Of a stretch of DNA of 64,000 nucleotides, positions 1-8,753 are shown in pieces (the first letter of the stretch is position 1; each line of letters begins with the position of its first letter). Below the pieces are notes generated by a model that was not told the origin of the DNA, ran no database searches, and saw nothing but the letters and a program-made list of their open reading frames with translations. The stretch is from assembly GCA_013824715.1 (NCBI GenBank), contig PNOH01000021.1, positions 18,983 to 82,982 of the forward strand, written 5' to 3'. Source of the stretch: Odoribacter sp. (GTDB lineage Bacteria; Bacteroidota; Bacteroidia; Bacteroidales; Prolixibacteraceae). Made by a program: the position numbers and the translations under genes.

Positions 1-1
1 C

Positions 2-589
2 GCTTTTGAAGGAGCCAATATTTCGATGGGCATGCGGGCAGTAACAGGAGCTATTTCGTCGCTAAACCTGGTTGAAGATAAAATAGAAGCTATAGTAATT
101 GGAAACACTGCTCCGAAAGGGATATGTGGAAGCGCGTTAATTGATGCCATCGCCATTCTCCGGAAACTGGATTTGATCGGTATGTTTGGTGAGATTAATT
201 CAGGAGAAACGGCCATTCAAATTACCGGAAAAGTGAGCCTGAGCCAGAAGGACATCAACGAATTTCAATTGGCCAAAGCTGCCATTGCTACCGGACTGTC
301 AATTCTGGCCAGAAAATTATCAATCGAACTCGATGAAATTGAGACCATCTACATTGCCGGAGGATTTGGCAGTTACATCAATATCGAAAACCTTGCGGCA
401 ACCGGCATGATTGAACTTCCGCAGGAAAAAATTCATAAAATAGGAAATACAGCTTTGATCGGTGCAAAGATGTTCCTGTTTTCTGATACTGAAATGTATG
501 AAGAAATTTTAACAAAAACCAGGCATATCAACCTGGAAGGCGATCCGAACTTTCAGAATATTTATGTGGATAAGATGCTGTTTCTTTGA
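2..589 (+). CDS. RACo-like ASKHA-domain protein, C-terminal part (5' end outside window)
   Basis: The reading frame is open from base 2 and has no start in the window, so only the last ~196 residues are seen. They begin AFEGANISMGMRA, the signature of corrinoid activation proteins of the DUF4445/RACo type, ATPases that reductively reactivate cobalamin-dependent methyltransferases. Further ASKHA-fold signatures are PKGICGSALIDA (phosphate-binding loop) and IYIAGGFGSYI (adenosine loop). The N-terminal ferredoxin and linker parts would lie upstream, off the window. The methyltransferase partner is not visible. The family call is firm; the specific partner is unknown. Confidence 0.85.
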   Translation, partial: AFEGANISMGMRAVTGAISSLNLVEDKIEAIVIGNTAPKGICGSALIDAIAILRKLDLIGMFGEINSGETAIQITGKVSLSQKDINEFQLAKAAIATGLSILARKLSIELDEIETIYIAGGFGSYINIENLAATGMIELPQEKIHKIGNTALIGAKMFLFSDTEMYEEILTKTRHINLEGDPNFQNIYVDKMLFL

Positions 590-590
590 A

Positions 591-682
591 GATTTACAAT
601 TTATTCATTTACTATTTACCATTGATACTGCCCATTCTAGGAACAAATAGTAAATAGTAAATTGTCAAATAGTCAATCAATT
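591..682. repeat. AT-rich inverted word-array repeat (copy 1)
   Basis: Between the RACo-like gene and ilvN (convergent). The left half carries ATTTAC/ATTTACTATTTACC words, the right half their complements (AAATAGTAAATAGTAAATTG), separated by a short spacer containing TGCCCATTC. It can fold into an imperfect hairpin. Related copies lie at 3214-3293, 3297-3392 and 19838-19935. It could act as a bidirectional terminator here, but no clean T tract is seen. Confidence 0.7.
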
Positions 683-683
683 T

Positions 684-1226
684 TTAATCCACCTGCTCCA
701 ACAGCGCATCGCGTTCTTTCAGGAATTCCGAAAGCCGTTCTATGGTGCTGCGCGTAAGGGCAACCCTGCCTGAGCGGATGAACTGGGTGACACCAAAAAC
801 GTTTAGTTCATCGAAGAGTTGCTGTGTTTCGTCTGAATGTCCGGTTTTTTCGATCACCACATATTCGCGGGTAAGTTCTAGGATTCGCGCCCCCGAGTTG
901 CGGACAATTTTCTCAACTTTGTCTGATTCGAACAAAAATTCGGTCGAAACTTTGTACAGGGCAATTTCCTGATAGATCATCTCATCGTTCGTGTTGGCGA
1001 AAACTTTCAAAACATCAACCACTTTTTCAAGCTGTCCAACCACTTTCTGAACCCGATCTGCCGTTTCGCTGATCACAATGGTGAATTTGAAAATCCCTGA
1101 AATGGCAGATTCAGAAACCGTTAAACTGTCGATGTTGATTTTCCGTCGGGTAAAGATGATGGTGATCCGGCTCAATAAACCAATATGGTTTTCCGAAAAA
1201 ACGGTGATGATATATTCTTGTTTCAT
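684..1226 (-). CDS. ilvN: Acetolactate synthase small (regulatory) subunit
   Basis: A 180-residue protein with an N-terminal ACT domain (about residues 3-77; ITVFSENHIGLLSRIT and NIDSLTVSES are typical valine-site sequences) followed by the C-terminal ALS-activating domain. It binds and activates the IlvB catalytic subunit and gives valine feedback inhibition in the cytoplasm. Length is usual for the family. It is the last gene of a leftward ilvD-ilvB-ilvN run, 246 nt after ilvB; the gap holds two repeat elements rather than a clear promoter. Regulation is probably through the attenuator ahead of ilvD. Confidence 0.93.
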   Translation of the reverse strand: MKQEYIITVFSENHIGLLSRITIIFTRRKINIDSLTVSESAISGIFKFTIVISETADRVQKVVGQLEKVVDVLKVFANTNDEMIYQEIALYKVSTEFLFESDKVEKIVRNSGARILELTREYVVIEKTGHSDETQQLFDELNVFGVTQFIRSGRVALTRSTIERLSEFLKERDALLEQVD

Positions 1227-1296
1227 GATAAAAAATATTTTGATGTTCTAAATTTTATTCGATGTTCCTTATCCCCAGATTTTAGAGTTGGTTCCA

Positions 1297-1390
1297 TTTC
1301 GTCCGAAAAAAAATAATGCTTTGAACAACCAAATTGCGCGGACGATTTTCACTGTTTAATGTTTATTTCTATAAATATTTCACTCTGGAG
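1297..1390. repeat. Interspersed repeat with TTTCTATAAATATTT core (copy A)
   Basis: Runs from TTTCGTCCGAAA through CGCGGACGA to TTTCTATAAATATTTCACTCTGGAG. The same ordered blocks occur at 56593-56690 with similar spacing. CGTCCG and CGCGGACG are inverted relative to one another, so the element can form a stem. It lies between ilvB and ilvN, inside the presumed operon. Confidence 0.65.
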
Positions 1391-1437
1391 TTGAAAAATA
1401 CTGTATCCAATTGGCTCATGTTGATATTTCAGAGCCT

Positions 1438-1471
1438 AACCTGGAACTTGGAACCTGGAACCTGGAACTTT
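1438..1471. repeat. Tandem GGAACYT word array
   Basis: Four consecutive degenerate units of CCTGGAACTT/TTGGAACCT type (7 nt period) end two bases from the ilvB stop codon. No stem and no coding potential. It resembles other 7-8 nt word arrays in this window that use different words. Confidence 0.7.
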
Positions 1472-1472
1472 C

Positions 1473-3170
1473 CTACGGTTCTAAAATAATGTCAGAAATG
1501 GATGCTCCGGTCGGAATCATCGGGAAAACATTGTCTTCCTGTTCAACTACAACTTCGAGCACATAAGGTCCCTGGTGGTCGATCATTTCCTGAATAGCGC
1601 CTTCCAATTGATCGCGGGTAGTCACTTTTTGTGAAGCTAGTCCGTAAGCTTTGGCGATTCCGACGAAATCCGGATTTTTCATTTCAGTAAATGAATACCG
1701 TTTTTCGAAGAACAATTGCTGCCACTGACGAACCATCCCCAGAAAATTGTTGTTCAGCACAATGATTTTTACACCAATTTCGTATTGCGAAATGGTGCCG
1801 AGTTCCTGAATCGTCATCTGGAAACCACCATCGCCAACCATGGCGAACACCTCGCGGTCGGGGCGGCCAATTTTGGCTCCCATTGCTGCCGGAACCCCGT
1901 AGCCCATCGTTCCCAAACCACCGGAAGTGACATTGCTCCGTGATTGGTTAAATTTAAAATATCGGGAAGCAATCATTTGCTGCTGACCTACATCAGTAAC
2001 CAGAATTGCATCATTATTTGTTTTCTCGGAGGCTATCCGAACCACTTCGCCCATGGTTAACCCGGTTTTTTTCGGATAAACATCATGAGATACTACTTTG
2101 TCGTATTCAATCTTGTAGCAAGCATGGAATTCTTCCAGCCATGCCTTGTGAGTATTTGGGTTCACATTGTCAATCAACATCCGGAGCGATTTTTTGGCAT
2201 TTCCCAAAACCGGGGCATCAGCTTTAATGATTTTATTTATTTCCGCAGGATCTATTTCAAGGTGAACAATTTTAGCCTGCCGAGCGTAAGCTGCAACTTT
2301 TCCGGTCACCCGGTCGTCGAACCGCATTCCGATCGAAATAACCACATCAGCTTCATTGGTCTTAATATTCGGGCCATAATTTCCATGCATGCCGAGCATT
2401 CCAACATTTAGCGGGTGATTACTTGGAAGCGCTGAAAGTCCCAGTAAAGTCCAGGCAGCAGGTATCCCGGTTTTTTCGAGAAATTCTTTTAATTCGTTTT
2501 CAGCATGAGCCAGAATAACTCCGTGCCCGAACAAAACGATTGGTTTTTTAGCATTATTGATGAGGTCGGCGGCAGCTTTTACCTGAAACGGATCAACAGG
2601 ATGTTCAGGAAGATAACTCCTGATTTTGGTGCATTTTTTATATTCGAAATCAAATTGTCCAAACTGTGCATCTTTGGCAATATCAATGAGTACCGGTCCC
2701 GGCCTGCCAGTGTGTGCGATATGAAAAGCTTTTGCAATGGCTTCAGGAATTTCATCGGCTGAGGTAACCTGATAGTTCCATTTGGTTACCGGCATGGTAA
2801 TCCCCATTACATCTGATTCCTGAAAAGCATCGGTTCCCAAAAGTGGCGAAGCAACCTGACCCGTAATGCAGACCAATGGAATGGAGTCAATCAGGGCATC
2901 GGCCAAACCTGTAATCAGGTTGGTTGCTCCCGGGCCTGATGTTGCAAAGCAAACTCCAACTTTCCCGGTTACCTTGGCATAACCTTCGGCTGCATGTATT
3001 GCTCCCTGCTCGTGGCGGGTTAAATAATGGGTAACCTGTTGATCGTAGTCGTAGAGTGCGTCATAAATGGGCATGATTGCACCTCCCGGATACCCGAAAA
3101 TAGTATCAACGCCTTCTTCCAGAAGGGATTTTATAACAGCTTCTGAGCCGCTTATTCGCTGTGTCGCCAT
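1473..3170 (-). CDS. ilvB: Acetolactate synthase large (catalytic) subunit
   Basis: A 565-residue ThDP enzyme joining two pyruvates to acetolactate (valine/leucine route), or pyruvate with 2-oxobutyrate for isoleucine. Seen: N-terminal PYR domain with FGYPGGAIMPIYDAL and the ThDP-activating glutamate in RHEQGAIHAAEGYA, a central FAD/DHAP-synthase-like domain, and a C-terminal PP domain with the Mg-ThDP motif GDGGFQMTIQELGT...NNN. Full length for the family. Sits between ilvD (222 nt upstream, gap filled with inverted repeats) and ilvN. The start at MATQRISG matches the usual N-terminus. Confidence 0.96.
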   Translation of the reverse strand: MATQRISGSEAVIKSLLEEGVDTIFGYPGGAIMPIYDALYDYDQQVTHYLTRHEQGAIHAAEGYAKVTGKVGVCFATSGPGATNLITGLADALIDSIPLVCITGQVASPLLGTDAFQESDVMGITMPVTKWNYQVTSADEIPEAIAKAFHIAHTGRPGPVLIDIAKDAQFGQFDFEYKKCTKIRSYLPEHPVDPFQVKAAADLINNAKKPIVLFGHGVILAHAENELKEFLEKTGIPAAWTLLGLSALPSNHPLNVGMLGMHGNYGPNIKTNEADVVISIGMRFDDRVTGKVAAYARQAKIVHLEIDPAEINKIIKADAPVLGNAKKSLRMLIDNVNPNTHKAWLEEFHACYKIEYDKVVSHDVYPKKTGLTMGEVVRIASEKTNNDAILVTDVGQQQMIASRYFKFNQSRSNVTSGGLGTMGYGVPAAMGAKIGRPDREVFAMVGDGGFQMTIQELGTISQYEIGVKIIVLNNNFLGMVRQWQQLFFEKRYSFTEMKNPDFVGIAKAYGLASQKVTTRDQLEGAIQEMIDHQGPYVLEVVVEQEDNVFPMIPTGASISDIILEP

Positions 3171-3213
3171 ATTTGTTCTTTTTATGTTATTCTTATTTAT
3201 TCCTGAAAAATTT

Positions 3214-3392
3214 ACTATTAGACGATTTACTATTTACACGTTCGAACGATCGGACTAAATAGTCAATTGTAAATGAATAAATCGTAAATATTAGTTTGAA
3301 TTTACTATTTGACGATTTACCATTTACTATTTGAAAAAACTACATCAGAGCCCCAAAATGGTAAATTGTAAATATTTAAATCGTAAATAATT
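3214..3392. repeat. Two consecutive AT-rich inverted word-array repeats (copies 2 and 3)
   Basis: Fills most of the ilvD-ilvB gap and reaches the ilvD stop codon. Copy 2 (3214-3293) and copy 3 (3297-3392) each have a left arm of ATTTACTATTTGACGATTTAC-like words and a right arm of complementary words. Copy 3 has the spacer GCCCCAAAATGGTAAAT, almost the same as in the copy at 19838-19935. Long imperfect RNA stems would form inside the ilv transcript. Confidence 0.75.
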
Positions 3393-5222
3393 TTAATCTA
3401 TCATCCTTATTGCTCCCCGGTCAGCCGACGAAACCATGCTGGCGTAGGCTTTCAGCGCTTTGCTAACCTGACGGTCGCGCGGGTTTGGCATGAATGCATC
3501 TTTCCCTTTTTCGATTTCCTTTTTCCTTCTTTCTTCCAATTCTTCATTGCTGAGCAGAACGTCTATTTTGCGGGTCAGGATATCGATTTCAATTAAATCT
3601 CCATCCTGAATGAGGGCTATTTCGCCACCTGCGGCAGCTTCCGGAGAAACATGACCAATGGATAAGCCAGAAGTTCCACCTGAAAAACGACCATCGGTAA
3701 TCAACGCACAGGCCTTTCCGAGGTTCATCGATTTGATGTAGGAAGTTGGATACAACATTTCCTGCATCCCCGGACCGCCTTTTGGCCCTTCATAAATAAT
3801 CACCACCACATCGCCAGCCTGCACTTTGTCGCCAAGAATTCCGTTGCAGGCATCATCCTGCGATTGGAATACCCTGGCCGTTCCTTTAAAATGATAGACT
3901 GACGGATCGACTCCTGCTGTTTTAACGATGCAGCCGTCTCGTGCAATATTGCCGTAAAGAACAGCCAAACCGCCATCTTTGTTGTAGGCATGTTCGTAAT
4001 CGCGGATGCAACCATGAGCCCGGTCGGTATCTAATTCTTTGTAATATTTTTCCTGCGAACCCATTACGAGGTTACGGCCTCCTCCAGGCGCAGATTTATA
4101 TCTCCTGAAGGCATCTTCAATAACAGTTGGAGCCATCACATCATATTGGGCAATTGCTTCTTTCAGTGTAAGTCCATCGGCACGTGGAACAGAGGTATCG
4201 AGCATTCCGGCACGGTCAAGTTCGGCTAAAATGCCCAAAATTCCACCAGCACGGTTAACATCCTGAATGTGGTAACTGCCACTTGGCGCTACTTTGCAAA
4301 GATTGGGGGTAATCCGCGACAATTCGTCGATGTCCTTCATGGTAAAATCAACTTCACCTTCGAAAGCAATGGCCAGAATATGCAAAACGGTATTGGTTGA
4401 ACCGCCCATCGCGATATCCAGTTTCATCGCATTCTGGAAAGCCGCTTTGGTGGCTATATTTCGTGGCAGCGCATTTTCGTTGCCGTTTTTATAATAATCG
4501 TAGGTCATTTCAACAATCCGGTTGGCAGCTTCGTCGAACAGGCGTTTCCGGTTGGCATGAGTCGCCAGTATTGTTCCATTGCCCGGAAGCGCCAAACCAA
4601 GAGCTTCGGCCAGACAATTCATCGAGTTGGCTGTAAACATTCCGGAGCAAGAACCGCAGGTTGGACAAGCGATCTTCTCAACGGCTTCAATTTTTGCATC
4701 CGAAACAGAATTGTCTCCAGCCATGACCATCGCATCAACGAGGTCGTACATTTGTCCATCAATTTCACCGGCTTCCATAGGGCCACCCGATACAAAAATG
4801 GCTGGAATGTTCAAGCGCATGGCGGCCATCATCATTCCTGGAGTAATTTTATCACAGTTCGAAATGCAAACCATGGCATCGGCACGGTGCGCGTTGCACA
4901 TGTATTCAACACTATCGGCAATCACATCGCGCGATGGTAATGAATACAACATACCATCGTGCCCCATAGCAATTCCATCGTCAACAGCAATCGTATTAAA
5001 TTCTGCTGCAAAGCAACCTTTCTGTTCAACGATGCCTTTAATGTACTGACCAACATCATGAAGATGCGCGTGCCCGGGAACAAACTGTGTAAACGAATTA
5101 ACAATGGCAATTACCGGTCGCCCAAAATGTTCTTCCTTCATACCGTTCGCCCGCCAGAGGCTTCTTGCCCCGGCCATTCGCCGTCCTTCGGTTGTAGTAG
5201 CCGATCTTAATCGTTTTTGCAT
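3393..5222 (-). CDS. ilvD: Dihydroxy-acid dehydratase
   Basis: A 609-residue Fe-S enzyme of branched-chain amino acid synthesis; it dehydrates 2,3-dihydroxy-isovalerate and -methylvalerate to the 2-oxo acids. Cluster-ligand signatures are visible: [13 protein letters not shown] and [17 protein letters not shown], plus C-terminal [21 protein letters not shown]. Full length. First structural gene of the leftward ilv operon, directly behind a leader-peptide attenuator (5251-5380) and a consensus Bacteroidota promoter. Note the order ilvD-ilvB-ilvN; ilvC, ilvA and leu genes are not in the window. Confidence 0.96.
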   Translation of the reverse strand: MQKRLRSATTTEGRRMAGARSLWRANGMKEEHFGRPVIAIVNSFTQFVPGHAHLHDVGQYIKGIVEQKGCFAAEFNTIAVDDGIAMGHDGMLYSLPSRDVIADSVEYMCNAHRADAMVCISNCDKITPGMMMAAMRLNIPAIFVSGGPMEAGEIDGQMYDLVDAMVMAGDNSVSDAKIEAVEKIACPTCGSCSGMFTANSMNCLAEALGLALPGNGTILATHANRKRLFDEAANRIVEMTYDYYKNGNENALPRNIATKAAFQNAMKLDIAMGGSTNTVLHILAIAFEGEVDFTMKDIDELSRITPNLCKVAPSGSYHIQDVNRAGGILGILAELDRAGMLDTSVPRADGLTLKEAIAQYDVMAPTVIEDAFRRYKSAPGGGRNLVMGSQEKYYKELDTDRAHGCIRDYEHAYNKDGGLAVLYGNIARDGCIVKTAGVDPSVYHFKGTARVFQSQDDACNGILGDKVQAGDVVVIIYEGPKGGPGMQEMLYPTSYIKSMNLGKACALITDGRFSGGTSGLSIGHVSPEAAAGGEIALIQDGDLIEIDILTRKIDVLLSNEELEERRKKEIEKGKDAFMPNPRDRQVSKALKAYASMVSSADRGAIRMID

Positions 5223-5250
5223 ATCTTTTTTTCTGAAATTATTTTCCTTT

Positions 5251-5286
5251 AAAAAAAAGCCTTTCTCATTGGTTTGAGAAAGGCTT
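5251..5286 (-). terminator. Attenuator terminator of the ilv leader
   Basis: On the minus strand: a perfect 12-bp stem AAGCCTTTCTCA / TGAGAAAGGCTT with the 6-nt loop AACCAA, ending in eight T. It lies 28 nt after the leader-peptide stop and 28 nt before ilvD. An alternative pairing is visible: TGAGATTGGT, which overlaps the leader stop codon, can pair with GCCTTTCTCA in the 5' arm (5 bp, 2-nt internal loop, 3 pairs), which would prevent the terminator. Confidence 0.9.
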
Positions 5287-5314
5287 CTAAGTTTTAGCTT
5301 ACATTATACCAATC

Positions 5315-5380
5315 TCATTCAGCACGAAGGAGGACCACCACGCTGACAAGAATTAAAGATATAATGCTGATATTTTTCAT
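5315..5380 (-). CDS. ilv operon leader peptide (21 aa)
   Basis: A 21-codon ORF starting ATG at 5380 and ending TGA at 5315. Twelve of 21 residues are branched-chain: Ile at 4, 6, 7, 10; Leu at 9, 11, 17, 18; Val at 12, 14, 15, 16, with the run VVVLL near the end. It lies between a good promoter and a Rho-independent terminator ahead of ilvD. This is the classical layout of ribosome-mediated attenuation: stalling at Ile/Val/Leu codons would leave the antiterminator strand at the stop codon free, while a ribosome reaching the stop would cover it. Too short for usual gene callers. Function is inferred from layout and composition. Confidence 0.85.
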   Translation of the reverse strand: MKNISIISLILVSVVVLLRAE

Positions 5381-5402
5381 TTCTGTTTGCTTTTAATGCT
5401 GG

Positions 5403-5432
5403 CAAAAGTAGAAATTAAATTGAACTTCCAAA
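5403..5432 (-). promoter_or_regulatory. Promoter of ilv leader and operon
   Basis: Minus-strand TTTG (5429-5432), 18-bp spacer, TACTTTTG (5403-5410), a full match to the Bacteroidota TTTG / TAnnTTTG consensus. The expected transcript start lies ~15-18 nt before the leader ATG, a short 5' UTR that suits leader translation. Confidence 0.75.
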
Positions 5433-5594
5433 ATTAATTTGAAAGTAAAATACTTGTTTGTCTGAAAAATTAAAACAAAACCATTCCTTTTTCAACAATT
5501 AAAACGTAAAAAGAACATTTTTCGATACGATTACGAATTTGGATATTTTTGTCAAACCTCAAATCTGGTAGCAGGCGATTTGTGAAGTCTAAAA

Positions 5595-6461
5595 CTATGG
5601 ACGATATGATTTACTCATCGATACCGGAGTACAAATAATAAAATTGGCCAACCCTAAACTTTCTTTTTCCAGCTCATCGATTTCATCCTGTTCGGTCGAT
5701 CCGATTGTCAATATTTTTAAATCAGGATTCGCTTTTTTGAGATACCATTCTATTCCCTGATGGCGATCACTGTGGTAAGAGCCGTTGAAATGAATCATTG
5801 TTTTTCCGGGAGAAAAATTTTTCAGGATGAAATAGGCCATCGTAGCATCTTTTACTGCCTGCGATTTTGGTAAGTTCTGTCCACCATGTCCCTCTGCTTT
5901 TTTGAAAATTTCTGCGTAGCAGGCAAGCGTGCTGTCATATTCGATCGGGAGTGGAGCTATCCATTTTTTTGCTACTTGATCAATACTGTCCAATTTTTCT
6001 AATCCTTTGGAATAAACCATATTGGCATATCGTCGTGGTATGTTGGTCGCGATAAACTTCAATTTATTCTTTTTGGCAAAATCAAGCAAAGGTTTATAGT
6101 CGGTCGTGTAATTCGTCCAGAGTTTGGCTTCGTCTTTCAATGTTTTTTCAGAAACTAAACCCGATAAATACTCATTAAGAACAATCTGATCATCTGATTC
6201 AAACATTTCGGCCCCAAGAATCAGGTCTCCCTTTTTTGCATCGTAAAGCTCTCTGGTGAGTTCATGTTCAAGCCAATGATTAATCGGATTGTCATGAAAT
6301 TCTCCAAAAAGGATCACATCGGCCTCTTTGGCCGATTCCAGAAGTTTGTCAAACTTCATTTCTTTCCCATCAGAATTATACAATACAAATGCCTTCTTAT
6401 CACTCCTGAAAGAGAACAAGGAAAGGACTACTGCAACTAAAATCAAGTTTTTTCCAATCAT
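5595..6461 (-). CDS. ChaN family (haem-binding uptake-like) protein
   Basis: A 288-residue protein with an N-terminal hydrophobic segment (residues 3-18, signal peptide or anchor). Family signatures: VILFGEFHDNPINHWLEHEL near residue 50, GAEMFESDDQ, and HFNGSYHSDRHQGIEWYL near residue 235. These match the ChaN/Tiki-related fold (Cofac_haem_bdg), whose characterised members bind haem in the envelope. No lipobox cysteine is seen at the N-terminus, so it may be secreted or anchored. Monocistronic; the 371 nt between it and ilvD hold only the ilv control region and AT-rich sequence. Confidence 0.8.
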   Translation of the reverse strand: MIGKNLILVAVVLSLFSFRSDKKAFVLYNSDGKEMKFDKLLESAKEADVILFGEFHDNPINHWLEHELTRELYDAKKGDLILGAEMFESDDQIVLNEYLSGLVSEKTLKDEAKLWTNYTTDYKPLLDFAKKNKLKFIATNIPRRYANMVYSKGLEKLDSIDQVAKKWIAPLPIEYDSTLACYAEIFKKAEGHGGQNLPKSQAVKDATMAYFILKNFSPGKTMIHFNGSYHSDRHQGIEWYLKKANPDLKILTIGSTEQDEIDELEKESLGLANFIICTPVSMSKSYRP

Positions 6462-6529
6462 AATATGGGTATTAAGTAGTTAGGAGCATATATTGTCGTA
6501 TTTTCCACTAATAAATGTGGCTAAATTCT

Positions 6530-6681
6530 TTCACCGCTATGCGGCTTTTATTCTTGCGGTAATTTATTTTCTACCATACTGTCACCGCAATGCGGCTGTT
6601 AAATGGTTAAGGTGCAGAGCACAGATAGTTTGGTAGATCAGTTGAACAAATATTTAAATCTTTAGCCGCATAGCGGTGACA
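6530..6681. repeat. Three copies of a short palindromic CACCGCNATGCGGCT repeat
   Basis: TTTCACCGCTATGCGGCTTT (6529-6548), TGTCACCGCAATGCGGCTGT (6580-6599) and, inverted, AGCCGCATAGCGGTGACA (6664-6681). Each core (CCGCNATGCGG) is itself near-palindromic, and copies 1-2 can pair with copy 3 to make a larger stem. They lie between the SDR gene end and the ChaN gene start. Confidence 0.7.
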
Positions 6682-6740
6682 GATTTCGTTTCAATTATGA
6701 CATTATTTCACTCGTAAAACTTTAATTACCGCTCCATGAA

Positions 6741-7511
6741 TTATAAACGTGGTATGGTCAGGCCTCCGTCAACCATGAATACCTGTCCGGTAGAGTAGGG
6801 GAAGCTGCCTGAAGCCAGAGCACCTACGGCTTTTGCAACATCTTCAGGTTGTCCCCAACGATTTTGGACACATAATCCGTTGGCGAATAACCGATCGTAT
6901 TTTTCTTTTACTCCAGAAGTCATATCAGTCTGGGTAACTCCGGGGCGGATTTCATAAACCGGTATGTCAAATTCACCCAAACGTACAGCAAATAGTTGAG
7001 TTGCCATACTAACCCCTGCTTTGGAAATGCAGTATTCTCCTCGGATAACAGAGGCAACTGTGGCTGAAATGGAGGATATATTGATAATGCAGCCATCAAA
7101 TTCCGGATCCAGCCGTTTTTGATCAATCATCCAGTTTGCAGCATCCTGAGTTAGAAAATAATTTCCTTTCAGATTGACGGAAATAACCTCGTCAAAACTT
7201 TCTTCCGTTGCATCAAGAATGTCTCGTCTCTCGGCAGGTGCGATACCAGCGTTGTTGACGAGAATATGCAGCCTGTTGAAATGTTCTTTTACCTGACTGA
7301 GAATTCTTTTTCGATCTTCATGAAGGGCAATATTTCCCTGACAGTATTTTACATCTGCCCCCAACTCTTTCACTGCCGAAATGATTTCTTCAACAGATTC
7401 TTCAGGACGAATTCCATTGATCGCCAAATCGAATCCCAGCAAGGCCAATTGTTTGACTATACCAAAACCTATTCCTCTGCTTCCGCCGGTTACCAATGCT
7501 ACTTTTTTCAT
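6741..7511 (-). CDS. SDR-family oxidoreductase (FabG-like 3-oxoacyl-ACP/sugar reductase)
   Basis: A 256-residue classical short-chain dehydrogenase. The NAD(P) motif TGGSRGIG is at residues 8-15, NNAG near 87, catalytic Ser in INISSIS, and YCISK supplies the Tyr-x3-Lys pair. Database names for such proteins are often 3-ketoacyl-ACP reductase, but being the last gene of a GH88-isomerase-dehydrogenase operon suggests a sugar or uronate-derived substrate. The 93-nt gap to the upstream dehydrogenase gene contains a large CACATAG hairpin. Confidence 0.85.
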   Translation of the reverse strand: MKKVALVTGGSRGIGFGIVKQLALLGFDLAINGIRPEESVEEIISAVKELGADVKYCQGNIALHEDRKRILSQVKEHFNRLHILVNNAGIAPAERRDILDATEESFDEVISVNLKGNYFLTQDAANWMIDQKRLDPEFDGCIINISSISATVASVIRGEYCISKAGVSMATQLFAVRLGEFDIPVYEIRPGVTQTDMTSGVKEKYDRLFANGLCVQNRWGQPEDVAKAVGALASGSFPYSTGQVFMVDGGLTIPRL

Positions 7512-7525
7512 CGTTATTATTTTTT

Positions 7526-7590
7526 AACCACATAGTCACATAGAACACATAGTTTTTATTTTTCTATGTGACCTATGTGGCTATGTGGTT
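7526..7590. repeat. CACATAG word-array hairpin
   Basis: Left arm AACCACATAGTCACATAG... (7526-7552) and right arm 7564-7590 are inverted copies matching at 24 of 27 positions, each made of three CACATAG heptamers. It is intergenic, between the SDR and Gfo/Idh/MocA genes of one operon, and would fold in RNA as a long stem with an 11-nt loop. Confidence 0.8.
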
Positions 7591-7604
7591 GTTTTAATTA
7601 TTTC

Positions 7605-8750
7605 TTAAATTTCAGGAATATCAACCCAACACCGTTTTGCCCAGCTTTCCAATCCCTTTTCAGCAAGCTGAACTCCTTTCGCTCCTTCATAAAGCGTCCA
7701 TGGGAAAGGTTCGTCTTTGACAACATGTTTCAGGAATAATTCCCACTGAACTTTAAAGGCATTCTCATAAACTTCCTGCTCCGGAACCTTTGCCCAACCA
7801 TCAAAATAGTTTATAGATTGCGCTATATCCGGGTTCCAGACGGGTTTTGGAGTATTTCCATAGTGTTGAATGTAGCATTCACGAAGACCGGCCACTGCTG
7901 AGCCTTTGGTGCCATCAACCTGAAGGGTCAACAAATCGTCGCGCCGAACCCTGACTGACCACGATGAATTGAAGTGCGCGATAACGCCATTCTCCAATTC
8001 AAAAGTTGCATAGGCTGAATCATCGGCAGTACAGGCATAAGGTTTACCATTTTCATCAACCCTGTTTTTGATGTGGGTTGCACCCAGACAGGAAACAGCC
8101 TTTACTTTTCCGAATACATTGTCCAAAACATACCTCCAGTGGCAGAGCATATCGACGATAATTCCACCGTCATCTTCTTTCCGGTAATTCCACGATGGAC
8201 GCTGTGCCGGAATAGAATCGCCTTCGAAGACCCAATATCCAAATTCTCCCCGAACCGAAAGAATTTCACCAAAAAAGTCCTGCTGAATTAAGCGTTTAAG
8301 TTTCACCATTCCGGGAAGCCATAATTTATCCTGAACAACTCCGTTTTTAAGACCGGCTTTTTTACAGATTTCATACAATTCCAAAGCAACTTCTGTACTC
8401 ACCGCGATGGGTTTTTCGCAATAGATATGCTTGCCGGCTTTGACCGCCCTGCGAACAGCATCTGCTCTTCTTCCAGTGGTTTGCGCGTCGAAATAGATGA
8501 TGTTTTCAGGATTGCTGAGCGCTTCATCCAGATTCGTACTCATTTTGGTGATCCCGGTGAGTTTGCATAGTTTATTCAGTTTGTCTTCATCGCGACCGAT
8601 CAAAATAGGATCGGGCATAATGGTTTCTCCGGGTCCTACCTTTACTCCGCCTTGTTTCATGATTTCAAGGATTGACCGAAGCAGGTGCTGGTTGGTTCCC
8701 ATGCGGCCAGTTACCCCATTCATGATTATTCCGACAGTATGTTGTTTCAT
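7605..8750 (-). CDS. Gfo/Idh/MocA-family oxidoreductase
   Basis: A 381-residue NAD(P)-dependent sugar dehydrogenase-like protein. N-terminal Rossmann fold with the dinucleotide loop GVTGRMG at about residues 13-19 and the family motif YCEKPIAV near 113; C-terminal alpha/beta substrate domain with DMLCHWRYVLDN and HFNSSWSVR. Its start codon lies 3 nt after the stop of the sugar isomerase gene, so the genes are co-transcribed and probably coupled. Likely oxidises or epimerises a sugar released by the GH88 enzyme; exact substrate not readable from sequence. Confidence 0.9.
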   Translation of the reverse strand: MKQHTVGIIMNGVTGRMGTNQHLLRSILEIMKQGGVKVGPGETIMPDPILIGRDEDKLNKLCKLTGITKMSTNLDEALSNPENIIYFDAQTTGRRADAVRRAVKAGKHIYCEKPIAVSTEVALELYEICKKAGLKNGVVQDKLWLPGMVKLKRLIQQDFFGEILSVRGEFGYWVFEGDSIPAQRPSWNYRKEDDGGIIVDMLCHWRYVLDNVFGKVKAVSCLGATHIKNRVDENGKPYACTADDSAYATFELENGVIAHFNSSWSVRVRRDDLLTLQVDGTKGSAVAGLRECYIQHYGNTPKPVWNPDIAQSINYFDGWAKVPEQEVYENAFKVQWELFLKHVVKDEPFPWTLYEGAKGVQLAEKGLESWAKRCWVDIPEI

Positions 8751-8753
8751 GTA

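Noticed and set aside
4579-5049. Long plus-strand ORFs inside ilvD and other large genes
   Set aside because: Antisense shadows of strongly conserved genes with no independent signals.
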